A stretch of 64,000 nt of DNA from Basidiobolus meristosporus CBS 931.73 (Eukaryota; Basidiobolomycota; Basidiobolomycetes; Basidiobolales; Basidiobolaceae), in NCBI GenBank assembly GCA_002104905.1, contig MCFE01000035.1:1-64000 (forward strand), given 5' to 3'. The translations under genes were made by a program, and so were the position numbers. Below, piece after piece: positions 52,370-63,310 of the stretch. Numbering within the stretch: the first letter of the stretch is position 1; each line of letters starts with the position of its first letter. Under the pieces are notes generated by a model, which saw nothing but the letters and a program-made list of their open reading frames with translations, was not told the origin of the DNA and did no database searches.

Positions 52370-55300
52370 TAAATGCATATACTGACAAGTCCCAATCTTG
52401 ACCTAAGATATTCAAAATTCTCTCTAGCTAATGGTTTACTAAATATGTCTGCAATCATTTTGCTTATAGAGCAGTAAGCCAAGTTGACTAAGCTATTCTC
52501 TATAGCTTAATATATGAAACAATGTCTAATAACTATGTGATTAGTTCTAGCATGAAAAGTTGGATTTCTACCTAATTGTATCCATCCCTGATTATTATGA
52601 AATAAAGTAATAGGTATTTTTGAAATAAGCCTAAATCTATAAAAAGCTCTCTTAACCACATTGCTTCTTTTGTAGCTTCACAAGATGCCATATACTTGGA
52701 CTTTGTGGTAGAAAGTGTTATAGTTGGTTGCTTTCCTGAATTCCATGAAATTACTCCTTGACAGTAAAGAAAGGTGTATCCTGTGGTGGATCTTTGGTCT
52801 TCTAAATTTTGTCCCCAATCAGCATCAGAGTATCCTACCAGCTCCTATTCTGAATCCTTTTAAGTGTATCTTTAGCAGATATAAGTAGTTTCTTTTAGGT
52901 ATCTAAAGACATGCTTAACTTCTACTATATGATCAGATCCATAGTACTGATTATGCTAGCTGACAACTCCAACTGAATATGAGATATCTGGACGTGTTCC
53001 AAGCAAGATACTCATTAGACTGCTAGTCACAGGTTGATACAAAGAGTTGGGGCTTTCAGATGGTACCAAGCTTGCTTGATTTACTTGAGTTCTGACAAAG
53101 TTATGGTTTGTCTCTATTGGGATAGCTGATGGTTTACAGATTTCCATTTGATACTTCTTTGCTATATCTTGAATATACTTGGATTGGCTTAGGATGATAG
53201 TCTTGGTGACTCTGTCTATGGAGAGCTTCATCCTAATCAGTAACTGAGCTCTGCAATATTGGACATCTTGAACTCTTTGGATAGGCTGGATTTAGTCTCT
53301 TCCAATGTTTCTAGGTTGTTAGTAGCTATAATAAGATCATCCATGTATAGAGCTAATAGAACTGGATTTGCTCTATCTGACTTATAGGATATACAATAGT
53401 CAGCATTACTCCTTTTGAAACTCAAAGATTCCAAATAAGAATCTATTTTGCAATTCCAGGCTCTTGGTGATTGTTTGAGACCATATAGTGACTTTTTAAG
53501 CTTGCAGACCAAATGGGGGTTATCTTGGTCAACAAACCCATCAGTCTGGTCCATATACGCGTCCTCATCAGTTTCTCCATTCAAAAATGCAGTTTTTACA
53601 TTCCTTTGATGAATAAAAACCTTATATTTTGCTGCAATAGCCAATACTAATCTGATGGAATTAAACTTGGCTACGGTGCAAAGGTCTCAGTATAGTCAAG
53701 TCCTTTTGTTTGAGAGTATTCTTTGGCTACAAGTCTTGCTTTGTATCCTTCAATTGTGCCATCAGCCTTGTATTTTGTCTTGAAGGCCCATCTGCATCCA
53801 ATTAATTTTTGATTGATAGGTGATTTGAGTAGGTCCCAAGTTTGGCTTTCCATCAGGGCCTGATATTCCTTAGTCATTGCAGATCTCTAAAACCTTGTCT
53901 GAGGGCTATTTAGAGGCTCTTTTACTGTCTATGATTCATCATCATGGACTGAATAGACATAGGCTATGTTTGTACCCTCATTGATATGGTAATTTGGGCT
54001 ATTTCTTGTGTGGTTAAATCTCCAGGCATTTGATACTGGAATGAGCACTGCTGGGATATTTCTGGACACCAATTCAGGCTGAGCCATGGTTGCAAAGTGC
54101 TTGATTGTACTACTAAACTTGTATTTTGTCTTAAAGACCATCTGCATCCAATTGATTTTTGGTTGATAGGTAATTTGACTAGGTCCCAAGTTTGGTTTCC
54201 ATCAGGGCCTGATATTCCTTAGTCATTGCAGATCTCCAAAACCTTGTCTGAGGGCTATTTAGAGGCTCTTTTACTGTCTATGATTCATCATCATGGACTG
54301 AATAGACATAGGCTATGTTTGTACCCTCATTGATATGGTAATTTGGGCTATTTCTTGTGTGGTTAAATCTCCAGGCATTTGATACTGGAATGAGCACTGC
54401 TGGGATATTTCTGGACACCAATTCAGGCTGAGCCATGGTTGCAAAGTCCTCAGGAGTGAGAAAATTTTCATTGTTTTGCTCTGGTTCAATTGTCACAATT
54501 GGTGGACTTGTGGTCAGATTCTCACCATCATCTGATGTCATTTATGTGAGCATTCTGAATTCATATCAAGCAACACATCCCTGGATTTGACCAACTTCTT
54601 TGATTTGGTATTGTAGAGTCTGTATGCCTTATTCTTATTGCATCAGCCAAAAAATATGCATTATAAACTTTTTGGCTTAAATTTTGACTGATTTCCTGGC
54701 AGTTTCTTGGCATATGCTGTACACCCAAGTATTCTTAGATGCTTTGCTCTTGGCTTGCATCCATTTTATGCTTCAAATGGAGGAGACACACAAAATGTTC
54801 TGCTTTAACTCCTATTTATATGGCTTATAGCTGCGGCAACTGATACCTCTCAAGAATAACTTGATAAGTTTTGATCACGGATCACAGATCTTGCCATATC
54901 AGTGGTTGATCTGTTTACACATTCTGCTACTCCATTATGCTGCAGGGAGTATGATACAGTAGTCTATTGCATTATCCTATGACATTTGCAGAAGTGGATG
55001 AAGAGGTTTGAAGTGCATTCTTCACCATTGTCAGAGCATATCTTGATTTTTTAACCAGTTTCTCTCTCCACCATGGCTTTGAACTCCTTGTGCTTAGATA
55101 GATATTCTTTCTTTCTCTGTATGAAGTAGACCAATGTGTATCTTGTATAATCCTTAGTAAAAGTGATTAAGTTCCTTATCCTGCCTAAATAAAAATTATG
55201 ATGAGGTCCACACAGATTTAAGTGAATTGGATATAATTTTTCTGAGTTTTGATTAACCTAGAGCTTGTGAACCATTTCTTGGCTTGCTTCTCAGTTATGC

Positions 55301-56069
55301 AGGCTTCATAGAGCCCCAAATTAGCTGGGGGATCAGTTTTACTCCAGAAATCAGCTGATCTTGGATCATTTTGCGCAAATAAGCAAAAATAATGCAACCA
55401 AATCTCCTGTGCCATGGCATTGGTGTTTATTCCTTGAAGTTACTTGTACTGGCTTCCAGATATAGTAGATATAAGTTAACTTATACAGATTCTGATCTCT
55501 GATGCCCAAAGCAACATGACCACCATTTAGATCAGTGATCCTGCATCCCAAATTGTTAAAGCTAAAACTGAGTCCTACTGCTGCAAACTTGCCTAAAGAT
55601 AGAAGGTTATCGGCTATTTCTGGTATGTACAGTACTTTCTTGAAGGGCAATGTAGGGCTTCCTTCACTGCTTCTACAGCTGACTTGGATAGTAACTTCTC
55701 CCACTGCATCAAGTGTTCTATGGTCACCCATGAGAGACTTATTAATTGCAATATCTTGATATTGAGTAAACAGTCATTTTTGTTGTGTGAAGTGTTGAGA
55801 TGCCCTAGAGTTGATGTACATTCACCAAGAGTACTTGTTTGTGGTCATTTTGGGTGCAGATATCAATAGTCTATCTTCAGTTGTTGCAGCATGTTCATAC
55901 TCAGGAATTTTCTGCTGACTATCTCTCCTCTTGATGCACCCATATGATGTGTGTCCTTTCCTTTTGCAGTTGAGGCAAAACAGGCTGGTATTGCCGTTAA
56001 AAGGTCTTTGGTATTGCCTTTAATGGTTATTATTGCTTATTATAGCATTTCCCTCCTCCTTCTTGTTGG
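52370..56069 (-). pseudogene. Copia copy 4 pol remnants
   Basis: Broken minus-strand pieces: RNase H region (about 52.4-53.2 kb, SVGVVS), reverse transcriptase (53644-53237, with YMDDLIIA replacing YVDDLIIA, and 53877-53671), linker copies (54189-53929 and 54541-54278), integrase (about 55.4-54.6 kb), protease (55731-55366, GEVTIQVSCRSSEGS) and the zinc-knuckle region (about 55.9 kb). Confidence 0.8.
53750..54447 (-). repeat. 349-bp direct tandem duplication inside Copia copy 4
   Basis: Unit 1 is about 53750-54098 and unit 2 about 54099-54447. Both run from the reverse-transcriptase N-terminal coding segment (TTGTATTTTGTCTT.AA) through to GAGCCATGGTTGCAAAGT. A 150-base central block is identical apart from a few bases. 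Confidence 0.85.
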
Positions 56070-56875
56070 AACTGTGATGGCGTAGAGGTACTCCTTGGAG
56101 AAGCTACACAACTTAAGATGTGTGAGGTATCAAATAGGTGTTATAACGTCTGGGTCTAAACTGCTGGTGTCTTTGTCAGTATGCTATTATGGTAAAAGCT
56201 CCTGCTTCTCTAGCTTCCTGAGTGCTCCAAGTTTCTCCAAAGACCTCTGTGTGTCTTGTGCACTACCCTGAAAAGCTCCTTGATGGCAGGTCTGAGGAGT
56301 AACTGTTGAAGATAGGTGCAGTGATCAACTACAAATCAATAAAGGAGAAATGTTACTGATCAAAGGAATGATTTATTGATGAGGGATTGACTTCCCTTAA
56401 AAGCTTTTCCAGATTGCCAGGTGATTTTCAATGACATGGTTCCAGATGATTCCAGGCATCAGTGGAATTCTGAATGACACCACTTTGAGCTAAAAATACT
56501 CCAAGAAGGTCATGGAAGGTTCTGAAAGGCACAAAACATCCAACCAGTTAAGGTTCAGTATTCTGAAACCTGTGTAGCATAGAGATACCATACATGGTCT
56601 GAAATGGTGGGAATGGTAACATAGACTTAGGTCATGTGTCATGGGTACTTCCCTGGTTTTGATACATATATTGATCAGAAAGCTGAATAACATCTGGGAT
56701 AAATAATGATAATAACTACTCAGGAATAATATCAGATGGAGCATAACACCAATAATATGGGCCAAGATGAATATGATAATACTGATAAAATATAATATAG
56801 ATAAGTCCATCATAATGGCTATATGGATAAACCTGTCTGTGGGAGGTATGCCTACTCTACCACAGTGCTTGACTT
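56070..56875. mobile_element. ~800-bp insertion in the gag of Copia copy 4
   Basis: Interrupts the Gag coding sequence between the knuckle region and EELRKSS. The ends are TGTGATGGCGTAGAGG and CTCTACCACA, an imperfect inverted pair with TG..CA termini. No coding frame of note. It could be a solo LTR of an unrelated family; a target duplication was not evident. Confidence 0.5.
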
Positions 56876-57470
56876 TCTTAATTCTTCATCCAGGAGCCTT
56901 CTGTATATGTAATTTAAGGTCAAATCTTCAGTTCTAGATTCTAGGGCTGATAAAAAGCCCTGAAACACATCTGTCAGGCTACTCAGGATGGTTACTATCA
57001 CATCCTCCTCAGTAGTTGGTATGCCCACAAATTCCATCTAATCCACCTGCAGGGTAATTCTGTTAATTAGATTCTTCATTTCTTCTGCTGGCAGCATCTT
57101 TGTAGTGAGGAATCTTCTCCTAAGATGCATTTTCTTAGCAGCTGAACATGACTGGTTGGTGTCTTCTAATACCTTCCAGGCAGTCTTTGTGGTTTTTGCT
57201 CTTAAGCATTGAATTTGCAACTTGTCTTTAACATTAAGGCAAATGCAGTTGAAGGCATATTGCTCTATCTTCTGGTGCTCTAAGAATTCCCCTCCCACAT
57301 TTTTGTCAGAGCATTCTTCTCCCATGGCAATATCCCCAAGGATTTTTTCTTGTGGCAGCATCTTCATCTTTGCCTTCCACACTTAGTGGTCAGAACCATC
57401 CAAGTTTTCAGCAGAAGGAAAAATTCCAGTAATAGCACTAGTTGAAATTGCAGAGAGCAACAACTTGGGG
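56852..57470 (-). pseudogene. Copia copy 4 gag remnant
   Basis: Minus-strand Gag pieces (MWKAKMKMLPQEK, AFNCICLNVKDKLQ, EEMKNLINRITLQVD, then a stop and GIPTTEEDVIVTILSSL), corresponding to the 5' half of gag in copy 1. Confidence 0.8.
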
Positions 57471-57479
57471 CTCATAACT

Positions 57480-57824
57480 TGTGTAAGAGTCTTGGAGAAG
57501 TTATAAGTTATTGGAGGACAAGTAATCATGTAGATTTCACTTAATGATTGACTGAATGTAATGTAGTACTTATATTTTTACATGGTCTTTGACTAACAAG
57601 CATGTAGAATAAGTTTAGGAAGGTCCCAAGAACATGTGTGCAAAGTTTGCAGCTGTTTGGACAACTTTGAGAACATTGATGTTCTGGGTACCTGATATTT
57701 TAGTGAAACTATTCTAAATGAATCCCCACATGAAACCAGGTTGGTATTCTCTAAGATTTGATGGTAATGATCTAAGTGACTAATATGGTTGAATATTTAG
57801 GTGAAATCCCAAATTTTGACAACA
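57480..57824 (-). repeat. 5' LTR of Copia copy 4
   Basis: About 345 bp, preceded on the minus strand by an ATGAGCCCCAAGTTG-type gag start and a mutated primer-binding site. Confidence 0.8.
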
Positions 57825-58587
57825 GAAACTTCACACAGTGTGCCTTGTATTTGCCAGAATTAAAGTGCCTCTGCTCTCTAGATGGTCTGTAAATCCTGAC
57901 TGGGAAAGCATCCAAAATACTTCTGATATGGAACCTGTTGCTGAACACTCTGGGATATGGAAGACAATTGGAGCTTCTGAACCTAGTATTCCCAGCTTGC
58001 TCTTAGTCATTCATACCCTCTGCAAGGTGGTTCTCTATTGCCATCAGCTGAGAATGAAAGCTTCCAGAACTGCTTCTACCATGAATGGTGGGATAAAACC
58101 TTGCAAGGCAATGGCTTTTGTAATAATAGAGAATCCTAACAAGGGATCTTCTTGAGTAAATTGGGGCAGATGGTCCACTGCACTTGGTATAGATCTCCTC
58201 TAATGTGTCAAAAGGATATCCAGTGGTTGTTATCAGATTAATGAGAAAAGACCATTCAGATGAGTAAGACAAATCAAAAATGATACATGATAGAGTAGAG
58301 GTGATATGAATTGATTTGGCACAATGGGCTTACTTTATCTGTTATTCCATGCATCATGATGAAATCTACATCAAAATTGCAATGTGTCCCATCATTATGT
58401 GGCAAAATTGTCCTCAAACAGTAACTTGGCAACTTGATTGATAATATACTCAGAGGGCCATACTCTAATAGGAAATATGTAGTTGATGTGAACTAATCCA
58501 TGCCAATGCAATCCAAGATGCACCGTGCATAATATATGGAATATTCAACAGTCATATTTCCTATAAGACCAGGTTAATGCCAATTTA
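57825..58587. repeat. Repeat family D, copy 1, and AT-rich sequence
   Basis: 57825-58000 resembles 61600-61740 (AAACTTCACACAGTGT, GTGCCTCTGC, CTTCTGATATGGAACCTG, CTGAACACTCTGGGATATG). Joined with 51975-52008 it spans the Copia copy 4 target site. The 106-codon frame at 57838 matches no family I know. Confidence 0.5.
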
Positions 58588-58870
58588 GGAGGCAAAATAT
58601 TGACTACAACTACACAAGTGGCTAAGATCATAGTCAACATGGAAGTAGTTCAGGTGTGCAAAGTGAGTCACTACCAAATGCTTTGGTAGTAATCCCTGTG
58701 AGAAAAAACCCTAGGTGAAGATAATCCATTTGTATTGAATTTTTGCCATTTGTTATGATCCAAATAACACTTTTTTTGGCAATCCAAATCAAGCCATTTC
58801 AAATCAGTGATCACTAAATTTTTGTTATAACATCAAGAATGAGCTTAGAGTGGGGGGATTGGATGGGGAA
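58588..58870 (+). repeat. Repeat family E, copy 1
   Basis: Parallels 60672-60920: GGCAAAATATTGACTACAACTACACAAG, CAGGTGTGCAAAGTGA, CACTACCAAATGC, ATGATCCAAATAACA and GTGATCACTAA. Confidence 0.6.
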
Positions 58871-59242
58871 GCCATGTGCAAATAATTCTTTACGCAATTA
58901 GATTCAAAAAAACACATTAGTTTTCTTATATACTACATATATAACCAGATTGAATATGTATGTATGAAGACATATAACAAGACAAGTATTGGAATCCAGA
59001 ATGAGCTGAGAGTACGGGTATTTGATGAGGAAGCTGCGTGCAAACATTTCCACATGCAATTTGCACCATACAGGCTAGATAAGTATGCTTGGGCCTCAAC
59101 TTTGGGAACCAAAGAGATTTTGAATGAGCTTATGCCTCAAATGACTGAAGTACTATATGATATATCAGTAGAGCTATGTTGCTTTCTAGAGCAATAATCA
59201 TAGGACTTTTTGACTCCTTACCATCCCCTACAATGCTGGTGG
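58871..59242. other. Unassigned sequence with a 77-codon frame
   Basis: A plus-strand frame at 58964-59197 (start MKTYNKTSIGIQNELRV) has no recognised family. Given the transposon context it is probably a remnant. Confidence 0.35.
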
Positions 59243-60256
59243 TGTAGTGGGGTCACAATAACATCCACTGACAGATGTGCCCATTCCCATACTTTCTACT
59301 TCCCTATTCCTCTACTAACTATATTTCAGTTTTACTCCATTTGACTTATCTGATCAGCACTATTCTTTAAGCCAGCTAACTACTATACATGCTTATTTAC
59401 TGCATAAGTTATCCCTCACTATATGAAAGAATAATAGATGTAAGTGCTTCCATAATAGGCAAGTACCTATGCTAGGACCTGTGACACATGATCAAACCAT
59501 GTCACAATCCCTACAATATTTGTTTGATATATTGTATCCCCACTTTACAAAGGTCTCAGAATACCAATCCCTGATTGATTTGATGTACAGTGCCACTTAG
59601 AACCTTCTGGCATCTATTTGGAACACTCTTAGCTCATTCTGATGCCATTGAGATTTCTATGGATATCTGCAATATTCTGAAACACCATGATTAGTAATCA
59701 CTTAGCCAGTGAGAAAAGTGTACAAGGGAGGCTAGCCCTGATTAGTAAATCATCATCCCTTTTATCAATATACCAGCTTGTTGATTAGTGTGATCACTGC
59801 TTCCTGCTGCTACCTGAACTTCCAATCCCAGGCCACAGGTCACTCCCAGTAAGCCATACTGACAGCCAGCTGACCTTGGATATATTACATGTGAGTAATA
59901 CTCAGAGTAGGTATCTTTTATTATATTTGATTCTTTCCAAGTGTGTTCTTGTGCAGGCAACAATACTTTTCTGTCTTTGTAACTATCCACAACAGCTGCA
60001 TTCTTATCAAGTCCCTGCGATGGCATTTACAGCTGGTTTGACTTTAGAAGCTTCAGTACACTGTCATCTTAAAGGATGCTGAGCCATGCACATACTTTTG
60101 TTTAGATGCCAACTAAGTTGAGGATTGTAGCTCAAAAGTTCTCCCTTGACAATCTTGTGGGTATGTTCCCCTTTGCATTAGAGTTGAGAGAGAACCCAAG
60201 TATCTCTGGGAAGCTTTTGCCAGAGATTATTGCACCCAGTTAGCACCCCACATACA
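59243..60256 (+). repeat. 1-kb LTR-like repeat, copy 2
   Basis: Second copy of the 32899-33921 repeat with ends TGTAGTGGGGTCACA and AGCACCCCACATACA. Conserved interior blocks include AATACTCAGAGTAGGTAT, TTCTTATCAAGTCCCTG, AAGCTTTTGCCAGAG and TTATTGCACCCAGT. It appears to have been inserted between the two family E repeats. Confidence 0.6.
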
Positions 60257-60671
60257 AAATACTAGGAAGATGATGAATACATCTCTCCCTTGAACATAAG
60301 AGTGCCCCACATTGAGTCAACATATGTCAGATCAATGCACACACTTCAGAGCAAACCTACTAGAATTTGCCAAGCTGCTCATTTGGACACAAGTCCATTG
60401 AAGCAGGCTAAGTTGCATTCACATGAAACATTACATCAAACTCTACCAAGGGCTATGCAAATGCACCAAGTTGCACCGGTGCATGCTGCTGCACCTCACC
60501 ATCAGCAAGTTACTGCTGGTGAGCTGACTGACAATGTCTCAAATGAAGTGCCTCCACCACCCAAGCCTTTGGCAAGTAAAAACACATGTTAGCATGTGGC
60601 ACTTCAGGCCAGTTCCATTGCATCATCTGGAGCAATTCAGGGCAGCCAAGCTTCAGCATTGCACCCATAAA
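60257..60671 (+). other. Unassigned frame, Pro/His/Gln-rich
   Basis: A 100-codon plus-strand frame at 60290-60592 (HQVAPVHAAAPHHQQVTAGE) with a proline-rich end. It could be the remains of a retrotransposon gag, but no motif supports this. Confidence 0.3.
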
Positions 60672-60920
60672 CTAGTGGGCAAAATACTGACTACAAGTAC
60701 ACAAGATGATAGTCAACAAGGAAACAGTTCAGGTGTGTAAAGTGAATCACCACCAAATACCTCAGTAGTCATCCCAGTGAGAGAAAAATATAAGAGAAGA
60801 TGATGCAATTGCATTGAATCATCACTGCTTGTCATGATCCAAACAACACATTTTTTTTGGAATCCAAAATGAGCCATTGCAGCTATGTGATCACTAAGAT
60901 TTAATATAAGTAACATCTAG
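60672..60920 (+). repeat. Repeat family E, copy 2
   Basis: Direct repeat of 58588-58870 with similar order and spacing. Confidence 0.6.
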
Positions 60921-62016
60921 GTCATCTCACATATGAGATAGAGCCCCCATAGTAAGCACCCTGCATATATATACATCATCTGTAACAGCACTGCAGCTAT
61001 TTGATCCATTTTGCACCAACACAATTAGTTGCATGCTTGCTATGACACCTTGTCCAATCACTCAGATCAGGGACTTACTTGCTCAATGGGCAAAATGGGA
61101 CATTTGAGAGCAAAGCAATTAGCTGGTGTACTTGTCAATGTGCTAATTGAGGGCTTCACAGCTTCAGGATACATTTGACTAATCAGCAATTGACATATCA
61201 TCCAACTGGAGTGATAGTAACCAAAATGGTAAGCATCAGAGTAGTGTATAGTGTATTATGCCTTCATTTCCATTTACATTAAAGTAACATATCCAAATAC
61301 CAGATGTTACCTACCACAATAGTGGTATCCAATTGCACACATGGTGCACACATCACAAGTTGGAGCAATCATTTGTGCCAACCTTACTGTGTCAGATTGT
61401 GCCATAGTGTGCAAGATTGTCCCAGGTAGTGCAAAATTGTTCAAGAGCAATCCTGCCTACTGGTAGCTGCAATATTGTGCTCAATTGTTCTTTGCAACTG
61501 CAGATTGCACCACATGCCCTGGCATGGTACAATGGAACAAGTCTAAGGGCTCACTTAACCATACAATGTTACCCTCAATGTCAGACAGTGTTTCAAACTT
61601 TAAGCAGTGTCTCATGTATTTACCATCATAAAGGTGTCTCTGCCTTCAGAAACATCTATTAAGTCATACTTGAAGGATTTCCAAATAACTCCTAATATGG
61701 AAACTGCTACTGAGCACTCAGAGACATGAAGTCCTACTGGTGTTATGATATGCAGGTTGACTTTTTAAGTAAGATCAATTACTAATCATATTATTTATTT
61801 CTATATATAGCCTATCAGTATATCAGTTATATCTATCAAATCATTAGCTTTAGTCTGAAGATGAGTCAGTAGATCCTCATCATACAGAAATTGATGTATT
61901 AAGTTAGACTTAAATGGGTGATGGTGATGCAACTAAATAATTCATTTGCCGCAACCTACATTAGCAAATACCATTAGTCAGCAATCAATTGGGCAATATG
62001 ACTACAAGGAGCTCTA
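60921..62016. repeat. AT-rich stretch with repeat family D copy 2
   Basis: 61575-61740 matches the sequence flanking Copia copy 4 (51985-52008 and 57825-58000). The rest, including several TGCACCA/GTGCA-rich stretches near 61330-61510, is unassigned. Confidence 0.45.
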
Positions 62017-62164
62017 CAAAAAATGATTATGATGATCCCATCATAAGGCCATCACAAAACTAAAGTCTCATGAGTAAGAGGTATTGACTCTGTCAGGATA
62101 ATGTGCAAAGCCCTTGAAACATAATCGACTGGATCATCCACTTTTGACCTTCATCTAACACTTG
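62017..62164 (+). repeat. Terminal region of a Tnp2-family element
   Basis: GATTATGATGATCCCATCATAAGGCCATCACAAA, then TAAGAGGTATTGACT, as at 37918 and 51000. It passes quickly into the ORF fragment to the right, so the subterminal region has been shortened. Confidence 0.6.
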
Positions 62165-62935
62165 AGATAACAGCTGATGTCTTGTTGGTTATTCTTTGCG
62201 GCTATATTGGAATTCAATCAGTTCTGGGCTGATGCCATAGATTGGTGAGAACTGCAGCTTTTTTCTTACACTTACCTCTCTCTGGCTTGGCTGGGCCCTT
62301 TCTTCCTTACATTTATATATATTAATGCCAACTCTTTTACTGTGACTTTGACTGAGTGCCTCATGTTTTATATTCTGTTTTCTTCTTGCCAAATGTTGCA
62401 CTGGTGAACTGGTATTTGCCTGCTGGTCCCTTGCTAGCACTCTCCTAGTAACCTAATGTTTCTTAGCTACTAGCTTGGAGTTATCAGCCCTGCTTATGAC
62501 AGGTTCTTTAGAGAGCAGCAAGTTTTTAGCACTGCTAAGTCTTACCAAGTACTTCTTGTAATGTACTTTCTTTTCTCCTTGATGAATGTGGCACTAATGA
62601 ATCCATTTATGCCTGCTTGTCCCTTGCAGGCACTCTTCCAACAACCTGACATTTCTTTGCTGCTTGTTTAGAGTATCCAATCCATCTTATGACAGACTTC
62701 TAAGAAAGCTGCTGGTTTTTATTACTGTCAAGTCCTTTGCTGCTATTGTCAAAAAGTGCTCATGTATTGAACCACTTTTTTCCTTGATACACAATGCACC
62801 GATGCCTCTGTTTTGGCCTGCCTAACCCTTACTGGCACTTTTCTGGCTATCAGACATTTCTTTGCTGCTTGTTTGGAGCTTTCAGACCTGCTAGTGACTA
62901 GCTCTTGAGGAAGTTACTGTTTTAGCTATTTCACC
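62165..62935 (-). pseudogene. Third fragment of the Tnp2-element second ORF
   Basis: Minus-strand sequence with several of the ~60-residue repeats (for example ARDQQANTSSP, LARRKQNIKHEALSQSHSK) and the downstream block matching 48150-48240. Cut on the right by the Gypsy LTR. Confidence 0.6.
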
Positions 62936-63303
62936 TGTTACAAGTCTTTGTACAAGAGTTGTAGAGGAATAGGGAGTTTAGCTAGTATTGTATTAACTAA
63001 AACTTGAACTGCTTTTTATTGAGGTTCCAGCAGCACCTTATATACATTTTGCCAGATCAATTGCTGACTAATTGTATTTCCTAATGTAGGTTGTGGCTGA
63101 TGACTCATTTGATTGCATCATCATCACCCAATAAGATCCTACTTAATATATCTATTTCTGTCTGATAAGGGTCTGCTGATTCATTTGCTGACTAATGCTA
63201 CTGATTTGATAGATAATACTGATATACTAATAACCTAAACATATACTATTTGATTTGACTAAAAACTGATCTAACTTAAACATTAATGCGGCAGATCATA
63301 ACA
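62936..63303 (-). repeat. 3' LTR of a Ty3/Gypsy element
   Basis: 368 bp; on the minus strand it begins TGTTATGATCTGCCGC and ends ACTTGTAACA. It is immediately preceded on the minus strand by the purine-rich GGTAGGGGAGTA tract and the end of the integrase ORF. Confidence 0.8.
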
Positions 63304-63310
63304 TACTCCC

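Larger units (their letters stand above)
52009..57824 (-). mobile_element. Decayed Copia element (copy 4), minus strand
   Basis: LTRs are 52009-52358 and 57480-57824, with a perfect 5-bp target duplication GAAAC at 52004-52008 and 57825-57829. The element is longer than its relatives because of a 349-bp tandem duplication and an ~800-bp insertion. Many stops and indels make this the oldest recognisable member here. Confidence 0.87.

Noticed and set aside
57838-58155. 105-codon plus-strand frame after Copia copy 4
   Set aside because: Part of repeat family D, which recurs without this frame at 61.6 kb.
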